DNA of 45,976 bases from Didymodactylos carnosus (lineage: Eukaryota; Rotifera; Eurotatoria; Philodinida; Philodinidae): the NCBI GenBank assembly GCA_905250885.1, contig CAJNOQ010000583.1:1-45976 (forward strand). Reading direction: 5' to 3'. The notes under the pieces are model-generated. The model had not been told where the DNA came from. It searched no databases and worked only from the letters and a program-made list of their open reading frames with translations. This document shows, piece after piece, positions 20,601-32,757 of this stretch. Each line of letters begins with the position of its first letter. Positions within the stretch are counted from its first letter, which is position 1. Position numbers and translations under genes: made by a program.

Positions 20601-21010
20601 ATTTGAGCAGCTGAAAGAGTTTCGAATCACAAGAGCAGCGGATGTATGAGAACTCCACCAATATTAGTGAAAACAGAATTTATGAACAACTCAAATCTCT
20701 GAAGTTGATCGGAAGCTTTTTGCAAACAACTAGGCAAGCGAAATCGATGGAAAAACATCAGAAAACATGGCTTCGTAGTCTTCTATGAACTGAATGCAGT
20801 TTGATGAAACTATGTTGTGGAGATATATATGCCCACTATGCCCACAAATGTTTACTCTATTTGATGAAGTTGTTTTCAAAAAGCTTCCGATCAACTTCAG
20901 AGATTTAAGTTGTGCATAGATTCTGCTTTCACCAATATTAATGGAGTGCTCATACATCCACTGCTCTTGTGATTCGAAACTCTCCCAGCTGCTTACCTCT
21001 GTTCAGTTAA
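20600..21010. repeat. Inverted repeat with ~120-bp arms carrying the same coding-like sequence
   Basis: The left arm (about 20610-20731) and right arm (about 20865-20998) are reverse complements at roughly 85-90% by eye. They start at the AGAGTTTCGAATCACAAGAG block and run to TTGATCGGAAGCTTTTTG. Each arm, read inward, translates to the same peptide: ESQEQWMYEHSINIGESRIY and AQLKSLKLIGSFLKTT in the right arm, and a near copy in the left. The right-arm frame continues past the centre (20730-20957, -). This is an inverted duplication of a piece of a once-coding sequence, perhaps a transposon fragment; I do not recognise the protein. Confidence 0.7.
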
Positions 21011-23600
21011 GTGTTAACGCTTAAACTTGATTAAACTTGGTCAGAATATGTTCATCCGTATGTAATACATCGCTGATGATCGTACAAAATAGTGCAGATT
21101 TATTTTAGATGGGATATGCGCTTTTCAGGAAGCCTTGGATTTACACGTAATTTTACCTTTTTCACCTTGTAGTACTTTTTTCATAAAATTGATCACATAC
21201 TCAGAATCGAGCTACATCGAGGTGCATTGAACCATGTATGAAAACTTTTTAGAGAATAAATTTGAAATTAAAAATATTTCTGAAGTAATTTTGACCGAAA
21301 ATTTTTTTCGAAGTGGATTTTTCATGTTGAAATACACATTTTCGACTATGCAGAATCATAGTTGACCGAAAAAGTGCTTTTTTTGTGACAAAAAAAATCA
21401 GATGTCCACCTAACATAGTAACAATGCCTACTGTGACCCGCCCATTCTGATTCGAAACTCATTCAGTTGTCCAAATGATTGTTTAAACTTCTTTTAGGCG
21501 AGGAAAAAATCAAAAATAAGATAGAGCTACTTGAAACCATTCTTGCTGTGGAACTAGTTTACAGAGCCTATGATTAAGACAAACAGAGACAGCAGCTACT
21601 CATCAACAAAATTTTGCATATGGAGAGATCGCTATATTTCTAAATATTTTGCATAGCTCCACTTTGGATTCACAACAGAATTGATGTGGAAAATGTTGCT
21701 ATTGTGTCAGATAACCGAATGAGGAGAGCAATAGGTTATTTAAAAGTTCCACATTGTTCAATCCTAATGTTTTCTATCATAAAAAATCAATTGTGCAGGA
21801 AATAATGGCCCACCATCATTGATCACAGAGATGTAGAATGCATTTCCTTCTTGAAAATTTCGTTGCTACTATTGTAGCCAAAATACAAAAGCAGTGGCTA
21901 GTTTTTGAATAACTCAGCATCAAATAAAGACAGAAACTTACAATTTTCACCATTCGGTAGCCAAGACTTGAGGCTATCTTTTCACAAGCAAAACTGATTT
22001 TCGGAAAAATTTTCGAAGCCGGTTTTCCAGTGGATCTTAAAAAAACTAGCTTGGAGTTTTCGAAATTAAAACAGGAATCTATTGATTTTCTGGAGTGGGC
22101 CTGTATAGTCCGACGTGTTCTCTACAAAACTGGATCTAAGCGACATCTGGAAAACCCATGGTTGGGAGCTATAGACGTTTTCCCGAAGCCTTAGCACTCC
22201 TCTCCTGTCAGGTTTGGGACTGTCAGAAATGAATGAAAACATAGGTTACTGACTATGTTGAATCTCCTAGCAATGTTAGTTTTCAGAACAAAATGCAACA
22301 ATCAATCAAAAACCTATACTATATGAAATAACTCATTTTTGATTATGTTCATCAAAAATTAAAAAATTTATAACTCAACCCCATCCAGTCTACTTCAGAA
22401 TGTCAGGAAATGCTCTAATTTATCTGCAGCATACTGTAAAGCTCAATAAATGTTGAAAAAACGAGCAGAAAAAACTTTGGTTTCTAGAAAGGGTTCTCAG
22501 AAACCTTCGGAACTAAAAGAATATTTTTTATCGATTTTACGTACAGAATCCGAATGAGTCTCAAGTCTTGGCTAGCGAATGGTGTCATCAAAATGTTAAT
22601 TTTTACGCCTACTGAAAAAGACAAACCATTTTAAGTTTTGTTCATTTTAGTCCATTATTTAGTAGAAAACTAGTTTTGGGGGTTTTTAAAGTGTTTCTGC
22701 TCCCTCAAAAAACCTCAGCGTACGGAAAAGAGAAGAAAAGTCCGTCTGGCGGGCTGTGGAAGGGTTCCAAAATTCTGAAAACTAGTTTTGTATAGGTTTC
22801 TCGATGTGCTCTACAATCGAGACAGATCAGAAAAAAGTTTTGAAACAAAAAGTTTCTGGCTCTGGAAACCTGGTTTCCCAGAAATCCGGTACTTGCAAGG
22901 CCGCAAGTGGGAATTCGCACACCTATACTCGTCAGATAATACTAGAGAATTCGCAATCGATTCTGAGTTGAGCTAGTGAGAGAAGAAAATAAGCATTGTA
23001 AGTCTATAGTCAGTATGAAGACATGTTGTATAGCGAAATAGTAAAGAATAACTCAGTTCGCCGCGAATGCGAATTTTTCATGATCCCCATGCTCGTTGCA
23101 TTCGTCGTAGTCGATAATCCCAAGAAAAGTGTCAGTAAATTCTTCTGTAAATCAGTTATTTACCAGGAAATGTGTTTTATAGTGTCAAAACGTATTCTAA
23201 CTTTTCTTCGAAATCGAATTTTTGTCATCTTGATCTTGAAACTTCTCACACTCAGTTTTCATTTGATGTTTTCATATTTTTATAGCAGTGAAATTAATTT
23301 TCAGTGATTCTCAGTGATCCTCTGTGATTTCCAACAACTTCCAGTCATTTCCGGTGACTTTTCATTTGGTAAAAAGCAGTGAAAATCGGAAAAGTCCAAA
23401 AATCAGCTGTTTTCCCCTTACGATTTAATCACCTCTAATATCTGCAAATACGACATATCCCAATAGATAATACTCAATAACTCTGAGCCGCATCATTTAT
23501 TAAAACTTTAAACACATCATCAGAAAATAAATTGCCTATATAATTAGCTTGTGCGATACAATAACAATTGCCTACGATCAAATTGTTGACTTCACTCACA
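21010..23600. other. Gene-poor, diffuse inverted repeats
   Basis: No supported gene. The block CACCATTCG(G/C)TAGCCAAGACTTGAG occurs at about 21949-21973 and, inverted, at about 22558-22583. It forms a degenerate foldback with ~600 bp between the arms. The region 23283-23400 is rich in CAGTGAT(T/C)-like tandem steps. The frames at 22705-22920 and 22788-22976 look non-coding. Confidence 0.5.
21935..22610. repeat. Degenerate inverted repeat pair
   Basis: The left arm near 21935-21980 matches the reverse complement of the right arm near 22555-22605 over about 45 bases, including TAGCCAAGACTTGAG. It is probably an old foldback element; the outer ends could not be set. Confidence 0.45.
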
Positions 23601-23605
23601 TGTAT

Positions 23606-23977
23606 TCATCCCCATTTAAATATTGTGCTCGTAACCTCATCGGATTCTCTATAGTATTTTTTAGATACAGGATATTTTAAAAACACTTTTTGCATTAGCT
23701 CAGCAGCAACACGACATTCTTTTATTGAACTGCAGTTACGTAGATAATGACGCCGAATTAGATCTACTTCTTCTAATACTAAATTGAATAGAAGAAACAG
23801 TTTAGCATAATAGGAAAAAACCGTGGTGAAACTTACTATACCTTCCTTCCATCCGGGCTCGTTCGGCACGGTCCATTCATGACCATGTATGACGAATTTT
23901 TGAAAGGCTGGACGGCAAAAAACAGAACAGAATAGAGTATAAGAAAGTAATATGACAAAGATAATCAATCGCATCAC
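23606..23977 (-). CDS. Small secreted protein of unknown function, probably 2 exons
   Basis: Open for 123 codons. The N-terminus MMRLIIFVILLSYTLFCSVFC is a clear signal peptide, followed by the mature start RPAFQKFVIHGHEWTVPNEP. A 63-bp stretch (23779-23841) has a GTATAG donor and an ATTTAG acceptor, a pyrimidine-rich 3' part, and the usual intron length of this window. Splicing it out joins GWKE directly to VLEEVDLIRRHYLRNC and gives a 102-residue protein. Because 63 is a multiple of three and contains no stop, both forms are readable. The C-terminal part has a NCSSIKEC cysteine pair and LMQKVFLKYPVSKKYYRESD. I do not recognise the family. The signal peptide and persistent frame make a real gene likely; the flanks contain no other gene. 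Confidence 0.6.
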   Translation of the reverse strand: MMRLIIFVILLSYTLFCSVFCRPAFQKFVIHGHEWTVPNEPGWKEGIVSFTTVFSYYAKLFLLFNLVLEEVDLIRRHYLRNCSSIKECRVAAELMQKVFLKYPVSKKYYRESDEVTSTIFKWG

Positions 23978-24600
23978 ACAATCCTAAATGAGACGAAAGT
24001 ATATCATAGTGTTAGTCACTCAATAATGCATGACTTGAAGACGTTCTTCCGTAAAATTACCGAAACCGGTAAGGGTACATTTTAGAAAAAAAATTTCATC
24101 TTTGACACAAACATAGTGCATGATAGAGTGCCATCTCCACTACAAAATAAGACTACTCCTATATTTCCACAATCTGCCACTGGGGTGATACGAACTTTTT
24201 GAAGTTTGCCATTTTACAGCAAAAAAGCTCTATTTTTTAACTTGTGAAAATCCTTTTTCTTTATATCAGCACGTTAGTCAGTCTTGTGAAGTGAAGAGTT
24301 CTGAACAATACGAGGTGTCACTCAACTCTACACCATATTTTCTGATAGAGTTATGATCATTTTTCTGAAAGCCCTCAAAAAAGTGAGTCTCATGTTGTAA
24401 CATTTTCTGATTATAAACATATTTTTTGCTAGTGCACCCAGTTGGTCTTGCTTTCTGCCTCCCATCCCTGAAAGAGCGGAGGCGCATATGAGCGAGAATC
24501 GGCCCACTCGAATTTTTTCATTTCCAATGACCGAATTTATTAGAAAAGTCACGTTTTTATTATTCTCCGTCGTTCCCGAGGGAAAAAAGTAAATAAAATG
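23978..24600. other. Intergenic, no gene seen
   Basis: Short frames at 24278-24552 (-) overlap each other and show no family motif. Nothing else is recognised. Confidence 0.45.
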
Positions 24601-24631
24601 GGTGAAAAAAATTTCTTTTCCATCATCATTA

Positions 24632-27008
24632 TCTTGCTATCCCACCCAACTAGTAATTTAATTACTTCTCTTGACTAAAAGAGTAGATAAGATTCATTCC
24701 ACTACTGCTAGATAGAAGATGAAAAACTGAATTGAAAGACATTCAAATGGTATCTTCGCTGCTATTTGTTAAAAAATGGCAGCGAAGAAAAACAAACTGG
24801 GTAACTACTTATCTAGTAAAGTTACCATCTTGAGTTAAAATGTGGGTCCGCTCTTAATAGTTAGATCTTTCATAATGCAATTAAGACCAGCTGTGTAAGA
24901 TGCAAGGCCTGACTCTTTTGAATGCATCCGTATTTACTTACGGCATACCAAAAGTAATGACGCCATCACTTTATTTTCTTATAGAAACCTTGAAGAAATT
25001 TTCTTTTTTTATGCAGTTATAGACAAAACGATGCTCTATTTTTCTATGCTATTTTATCACTATTCACCTAATGTCATAATTATAAAATTTCGATAAGACC
25101 TGTTGCTTTCGCATGTGTGATGATAACATGAATGCTCGTGAGTATTTTTTGAATAACTCTTCATAGAAACAAGATAGAGAACTGGATTTTTTACGATTGG
25201 AAAGAGGAGATGAAGATGCATCGAATCGTATATTAAGATTTTTCTAGTATGATTTTCGAAGTTTTTTTTTATTCAATTTTCTAACCGTCTGAAAAATGCA
25301 TTTTTAATGAAAAAAAGCAAAAAGCAAAAAATTTGCTAGAAAATCGTATTAGAGGTTCGACTAGGATACATATTATCCTTAAATAATTAAATTCAAACAC
25401 CTCAGTCTTTCACAGTCTCAGCAGATCTTTGAGCAGCGGTTGGAATGTGAACCTGATTATTGAAAATCCACTGTCAACAACCCACGAGAAAGGTTTGTTC
25501 TTTAAAAGGTCAACTGAAAACCTTACAAAAAACAGGTTAAAAAATCTGTAATATACGGTTCGTTGCGTCTTCTTCTCCTCTTTTCAGTGGTCAAAACTGC
25601 AGCACTCTACCATGTTTCTATCAAAACTTATTCAAAAAATATCAGCATTCATATAACCATGATATATCGTAAGAAACAGCTCTTTTTTTTTCTTTTGAAA
25701 ATTTTATAGTTATGATATTAGTTGAATAGTAATGAAATAGCATAGAAAAATAGAGCATCGTTTTGTCTGTAATTGGTATGCCCTAAGTATTTAAAAAGGT
25801 AATCTTATTGGACAAACGTTTAATTAAAGAAAACTGCTCGCTTTCATCTAATCTCCAACTAACTATAACAAGTAAATGTATTTTTTTAAAAACTTTGTGG
25901 CGCATAATATCCCAACGAAAAATAACTCAAAACGACAAGTAAACATCTATGTGATTTGAAAAAAGAGGACAGACAAGTAAAGCTGTATATAACCTGACTA
26001 AGAAAAGTAAAACATCAGATAATGAATAACAAGTTTTCTCGATTGCTCCGTGTGCGATGTCCCTTTTCGACACGCACTGTTCTAGCGCGGGCGAAGGATA
26101 ATTCACCTTCTCTGTATGCGCTTGTTACGTAAGAGGATATGATGAAACTGTGGCTCGATAGCTGGTTAAAGCATTGACACGGAATGGCATGCTCCTGGCT
26201 TCTATACTTCCAGTCGACTCATATTTTCTTTCGCTCAGTGCTAACATCATTTCCCGATTTAATAGAAATTGATTACAACAGCACTTTGTAAGCGCTTTGC
26301 GAAAGAAGCACTTTACAAGTACTTTACCAAGTACTATCAAAAGTAACGTAGGTACTTATCCAATCTTAAGATACTTCAGAATTTTCATAAGTACTGAAGC
26401 AAATACTTATGAAGTACTGATTTATAAAAATACTCTCCAAATACTTCACAAAGTACTTTTCCAAATCTGCATGTGCCGAAGCACTTGGTCTCAAGTACTT
26501 AGAATAGTACTCTGGTAAGTAATATTCAGAGTACCTGGAGCTTTTTGCAAGTAAAAAGGGTATCTATCAATTAATTTAACAAATATAAGTACTAGGTAAG
26601 TACTTTATCAAGTGTTTGGCAGGTAACTTGGTAAGTACTTGCGAAATATATCCAAGTATCCGAAGTTCTAAGTACTTGGCACGTATTAAATCTAAAAATG
26701 CTTGACAAGTGCTTAACCAAGTACTTTAGAAAATTGACAAGTAGCTAAGTACTTGATCTCACGTACATTCACTAAGGAAAGCATCTATTTTCCCATTACT
26801 GGGGTTTCCAGAGGTTCTCTAGAGATCCATCGTAAGAGAATATACAAAAGTTTGATCTGCCATTTTTTAACAAATAGCAGTGAAGATGTCATTTGGACGT
26901 CTTTTAATTCAATTTTTTATCTTCTATCTAGCAGAGATCGAGTGAATCTTATCTACTCTTTTAATCAAGAAAAATAATTAAATTACTAGTTGAATGGGGT
27001 AGCAAGAC
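24632..27008. repeat. Large nested inverted-repeat structure, ~2.4 kb
   Basis: The outer arms 24632-24782 and 26858-27008 are reverse complements over about 150 bases, sharing ACTAGTAATTTAATTA-like and TAGATAGAAGATGAAAAA-like blocks and CAAATGGTATCTTCGCTGCT-like sequence. Inside lies a second pair, about 24938-25223 and 25561-25795. It shares GACAAAACGATGCTCTATTT and the GGCATACCA block and is centred near 25390. The array of AAGTACTT palindromes (26290-26760) sits only on the right side, between inner and outer arms, so it was added or expanded later. There is no coding sequence. It looks like an old foldback or long-terminal-inverted-repeat element. Confidence 0.75.
26290..26765. repeat. 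Array of AAGTACTT palindromes (degenerate minisatellite)
   Basis: About twenty copies or near copies of the 8-bp palindrome AAGTACTT (variants AATACTT, AAGCACTT, AAGTGCTT) lie in roughly 475 bases. They are often preceded by C or T, followed by GG or CC, and spaced irregularly at about 12-30 bp. The underlying unit looks like CAAGTACTTGGTAAGTACTT. It carries no coding sequence. Confidence 0.85.
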
Positions 27009-27009
27009 G

Positions 27010-30000
27010 AAAATTTTTAGTCCGATCGGTAAACTTTCAAGAGGATCGTAAGTAAGACAAATTAAAGAGTGAGATTTCTTGAGAACTTCTTACCCAAGAT
27101 AGCTGAAAATTTCGTAATGGCCTCAAAAAATGCACAAAAGAGTTTCACATAGCTACCGGAAATAACAAGTAATTGCTTCTTAAATATGCCGTTTTTAAAG
27201 AGCGCAATTGCAACAAAATCAACTGTTCTTTCTTCAATGTTTATTTTTATGATGTAATATTTATTTTTACATCAGGAAACTATGGTTTTCAGAATATCTG
27301 TCTGAATTTTTAATCAATTGTACTTAACAAGGTTTCGACATACTTTGCAAATTTTTGATTGGTTACATAAAAGCTATTTTTTTCTCTCTACTTGACTCAG
27401 TTACATAACAGAACTACTTTTTTTAGCAAGAAAGAATTAACCGAAACTTAACGGAATTAATAAAGGTGCATGAGTGTATATCACTCATGGGTATTTCTAT
27501 GCAGCGGCGCCCACTTCTTCACGACTCCAAAACTGGCAATATCTGACTATGTGCATCTCGTAACTCTATTTGAGTTATGTATAAATACATAATTTATCTT
27601 TTAAATATCGTGTGGAACATGGCAAAAAAGGTCAAATTATATATTTAACAAAATTTTCTATGTAACAATTCAAAAAGTATTTGTAAGATAGAACTGAAAG
27701 CATTAGGAAGAAGGCCAAAAAGGCATCTTTTGTGATTACGAGATCTTGCTAAAAGACTAAAAAGTACACACTCTTCTATGCTTAGAAAACTCTACGCATA
27801 AGTTTCAGAACAATTGTTAAATATTTTAATTTTCAATTTAGTTTTACTAATTAATTATTTAATTGATTAGTGATTCGTAACGCAACTCTTCTATAACAGA
27901 TTATTAATGCATACCAGTTCTTATTGAAAAATGTTTTCGAATGATACGTTTTCTCATAATCTTCTACATAACTCTGTAGTTCATATTTCAGTATCCTCAG
28001 CAATTTATACTTTTTTTTTCAACAACACAATATTTGAATTCAAAAACTTGGAGATAATTTTCTACCACCCTGTAAATGTTTCAATAAACACCTGTTCATC
28101 TATGATCATTAGGCTAATACATTCTCTCTATTGAATTGTTGATTATTTGCTCTTCTATCACGTTTTTAACTTTCTTATTAACTTTTCATTGTCACCCGAA
28201 GTATCGTCGAATAAAATATCGTCGACAAAGCAAGTTGAGGAAGTCTGAAAAATTTAGATAAGTCACATCAAAATTCTCTTATTAACCAGCTGTTTTTTTC
28301 TTGAAGGAAATACCTCTTAAAAAGGTGTTCTTGGGTCTCTTTTCTTTCATTCTTCTATTAAATCTTCATGAATACTTCTTGCTTACTACATTCTTTTTCC
28401 ATTGCGTGGATGTTTTATTAACATATACACAGAACTCGTAGATAACTATGCGAGTAATGCATCGTTAAACAAAACAAGCGACTGTGTGTGTTTAATAGAT
28501 AATAGAACCAGTTTTATCAAGTTCTTTATTCTTGCAAAATAAAAATTTCATAGTCAAAACTTATCTAACATACGTACATTCAAAAAAACGCTTAATTAAC
28601 TGATTGTAACCTGAAGAGTTAGGAAAATATTTCATGTACTTAATGCACCTTGTTCTTCTCTTTCAAAAAAAACATTCTATGAACCTTTGATTAGGGTTAT
28701 CTAACGAACTATTTTTATAGTGTAAAGGTGTGTCCGTTCTTCAATTGCATTCAGTTTAACTGTTGAGAAAGAAGGGCCCGCATATAGTTAAGAATCCGTC
28801 CCATAAATTGGAATCCGAGTGATCAATCATCTACGATAAGCCGCATAAACAGGATAAATAAAAGGTGCTTTTTTCGCGTTTCTTCCACTCGCACCACTAA
28901 GTGTATTCACTGATGCAGCCCTGTATTTTTTTTCCGAAAAAAATAAACAAATTCTTCTACTACTTACCATTTTCAAGCTTACGAAATTTGCTGCAAACTG
29001 CTAATTTTGAATTACACTTTTTACTAATCAGAAGTGAATATTCAGATAAATTTCAGATATCAAAGAAAAATTTTGAAGAACTTTTATTAAACTTTTGCAT
29101 CTGATTCCGAAATCATCCAAACCTCTTCCTTCATAACTCGACAAAATAATAGATACTGTTTATGAAAACGTCAACATCAACAGTTTTTGATGTAGACTGG
29201 CAATTGAATTTGAATAACCAAATATACAGCAAAAATTACTTAAAATTGAATAAAAATACTTTTCTACTACTTACGCTGCCGTTTTTTGATCAAAAATAAA
29301 ATAGACCGATTTTTAGTCATATGCGCTTCCCTTCTTCGTTCGTTGCATCGACATATTAAGATCTTAACGACAATTTACCTTATGTACATATATAGATGGA
29401 ACGTTCAAAAATTTTGTTTACTATTTTTAATAGATTTAAGAGACATGTATTTATTTTGACACTGACATGTTTCTAGCCGAAATTTCTGTCTTATTGGATA
29501 CGATGTAAACTGGCACTGTTCAAATTAAATTTTTCTCAATGTTTTTCAAGTATGTAAACATTTCACTGTATATTTGTTGATTTATTGTTGTTTTCACTTT
29601 CTTTTATTGCTTTTAGCAGTAAGAAAGAATACTCATATTTAATGTCATTACCGTGACATAATAGCAACAGAAAATAGCAACTATTCCTTTAATTCTATTG
29701 TTTGAAACGTTTCTAACTACAAGGATTAGTTATAAAAATCAGAATACAAACAGCTAATATTCGTCATTTTCATTTTTGTTTCTACAATAAACCCCGACAC
29801 TATCAAATAAGAAAAGAACGACATACTTCTTTTGTTACCATAAAAACTATTTGAATAACGAGCATCTCAGGGAAATAAAAAAAATGCTAAGGTTATATTT
29901 GACTTTAATTTCTAACAATCAAGGATGCCACCACGTAATGATGTTTGATATTTATTTTAGAAGGATTTCAAACTATCGAATTTAGCCGCATAAATTTAGT

Positions 30001-30118
30001 AATATTCACATTCATTGACTTCTAATAAATATAAAATAAATATTTAATTCTAATCTCATCAATTATATTATAAGAACCACCAATAAATAAAAATATGAAA
30101 ATATTTCACTATAGAAGA
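27010..30118. other. Gene-poor AT-rich stretch
   Basis: Three kilobases without a supported gene. Plus-strand frames at 27931-28134 and 28901-29104 have no recognisable content. I saw no tRNA, rRNA or clear repeat. Confidence 0.5.
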
Positions 30119-30120
30119 CG

Positions 30121-30139
30121 AATGAATGAATGAATGAAT
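30121..30139 (-). repeat. (ATTC)n tail of the LINE
   Basis: Four and three-quarter ATTC units mark the 3' terminus of the minus-strand retrotransposon. Short tandem 3' tails instead of poly(A) are typical of CR1-like and related LINEs. Confidence 0.8.
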
Positions 30140-32597
30140 TTATTTTTGTAAAGAACACAAGGAAATTACAAGAAAGCTAGAGCTTGTTTAAATGTAACAC
30201 CAGATAAAATAAAATCTCACACACGCACACACATAGCAAAAATTTAGACAGTAGAAAGATGTTGTTTTAATACAGTTGAAAATGCTCTTAGCGTATTCTG
30301 ATGAACAACAGTACAAGGTAATTTGTTCCAGTCCTCTATAGTTTTCGGTACAAAAGAACCGGAAGCAGATTTTAAGGTGAAGTTCTTGCGCTGGACCCGT
30401 TTGTTATGTGAGTTTCTCTCATTTTGACGGGTGGATAGACGACTAGTAAGACTGCTATGAGAAAGAGCACTGCAACCATGGTAAAGTTTATAGAAATAAA
30501 CTAAACGTGAAAATTTTCTCCGCGAGGATAATGGTGGTAAATTTAACTGACTTGAAAGGATAGTAGAAGAGGATACATAGTCTCGTAGTATGATTCTACA
30601 TGCTAGATTCTGTACTTTGTCTAATACAGATAAGTGAGTGCAATAGGATGAGTCATAAATAATAGAACCATACTCCAAAGCCGAACGAACACAAGTTTTA
30701 TACAAGTGAAGACGTAACGAAGGTGGAGCATCCCTAAACACACGAGAAATAGATCCCAACATCATTGTACAATTAGATGCAATATGTTCTAAGTGGCGTT
30801 TCCAAGTCAGGTCATGAACAAGTCTCATGCCAAGTAATTTTATGGCTGTTGAGCGTTCAATTTTTATATCGTTAGTAGTAAGTGACATAGATGGATAGGT
30901 ATTAGGTAAAGTAGAAAAGATTATCCACTCGCATTTTTTTATATTGAGACTAATGAAGTTAGTGTCACACCAGCAAATTACCTTGTCAATACAAGATTGA
31001 GCCTCATCTAGATCGCAGAGTAGAAATAGGTCGTCAGCAAAAAGGGATGTTAATAGCGGAGAAGCTAACGATTGTGGTAAGTCATTTATATGAGGTAAAG
31101 TAATGGGCCAAGGATTGACCCTTGAGGAATTCCGGAACTAACAGAAACAGAAGCGACCTCACCTACTACAACTTTTTGTGTCCTTCCTGTAAGATAGGAT
31201 TTGAACCAGTCGAAAAGAGAACCAGAGATGCCGGTGGATGAGAGTTTCCTTAGTAAAATACGATGAGGCATGCGATCAAACGCTTTCTCAAAATCGAACC
31301 CAATGCCAACACATTTGCGTCGGTTATTCAGATGCTGATAAATATTGTGAGTAATTAAGAGTAGAGGGTCGATTGTAGAGCAATTAGGTCGGAAACCAAA
31401 TTGAATAGACGAGAAAAGTTAGTAGATGTCAAGAACGAAAGCAGGTGCTTATGAATTAATTTTTCAAGAATTTTACTGACATTGGAAATCAACGAGATTG
31501 GCCTATAATTAAAGACTAAAAGTTTACTTTCTTTTTTGTGAATGGCCTTGATTAAGGATTGTTTCCATAAAGAAGGGAAAACACCAGCTTGAAGAGATAA
31601 GGAAAAGATATGGTACAACTGAGGAGCAATTATATCGGCAGAAATTTTAAGAAACTTTATAGATATACCGTCCATCCCAACAGAACTTTTATTTTTTAAA
31701 CTGGAAATAGAGGTGAAAACATTAGCTACATCGAATTTGACATTGCACAACAATTGAGAAGTTACATTAGTAGAGGTTGAGGAGGTAAATGTGAAGGTCC
31801 TTGAGTTGTAGCAAAATTAGTTTCAAAGTAGTCAGACAACAGTTGTGCTTTAGACTGATCGTCAATTGCAAGAGTAGTGTTATGTCTAAGGGTGACTGGT
31901 AAATCACACTCTGTATTTATTTATATGTGTCCAGAAACGTTTACTACATGAAAATGTTTTCATTATTAATTGAAATAACCTATTTTTATCTTTATGAACA
32001 GATTGAATTGACAAGTTTCTAAATTTTTTGTAAATTTTAAATAGCCGAGGAGGATGGTTTTTGTATTTCGATTTACAGAAGGCACCGTCTCTTTTATGTT
32101 GAAGGAATCTCGTCTGCCTCGAAAGTTGAAGGGTGCATTGTTGAACAAGAGGAACTATTTTAACTGGAATAGAGATTTCGGTCGAGGAGATGGCTTGCTC
32201 AATCCAGAACTGTAAGGCACCATCTGGATCCTTAATACAGAATAGTCAATCATTCATCGACAATAGATTAGCATAGAGAACAGACTTATTAAGGTGATCG
32301 AAGTCGAGAATGGCTTTAATGCGATTAGGTATTGGATCGAGATACGGAAATGAGCATGATAAAATATAATGAGGTGATTTACCCAAGGCACCACAGGTGA
32401 AAGTGTTAGACAGATGTAGTTGGGTAGAATGAAGGATGTTATCAATATACGTATCTTTCGTGGTGGTTGGTACAGAGAAAGCATTGTCAAATCAAAAAGA
32501 TCTAAAAGTGATCGCAATTCTTGGAATATTAATTGGGATGGTTTAATTGTTTTAGCATTCATGTCGCCCACAAAACGCAAAAACTGAACAATCAATC
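30121..32597 (-). mobile_element. 5'-truncated, frameshifted non-LTR retrotransposon (LINE) with ATTC-repeat tail
   Basis: Minus-strand element, read 32597 to 30121. It starts within the APE-type endonuclease (GDMNA at the GDFNA position; 32254-32595). A frameshift follows to FTCGALGKSPHYILSCSF, where the usual SDH motif reads SPH. The reverse transcriptase follows: SSVGMDGISIKFLK, NYRPISLISNVSKILEKLIH, then a shift near 31415 to IQFGFRPNCSTIDPLLL, GFDFEKAFDRMPHRILLRKL and SGIPQGSILGPLLYLI. A further shift near 31087 leads to SLFADDLFLLCDLDEAQ (catalytic FADD at 31030-31041). The thumb and C-terminal part (30244-30888) ends LKSASGSFVPKTIEDWNKLP. The 3' end carries (ATTC)n. The fold and motif order fit the Jockey/CR1-like group. 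It is inactive through truncation and at least three frame changes. Confidence 0.9.
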
Positions 32598-32757
32598 AAT
32601 TTATTTTAACACGTATGTGTCTGGATGTTAAAGAAAAACTTACGAATACAATGCCTTTTAAGATCAAGAGAAACAAGAAGGAATTGTTACACATGAAGAG
32701 AAAAAATAAAACTTTAAACAGAGAATTTCAGATTCTAAGTACCGTTGTAAAACTACA

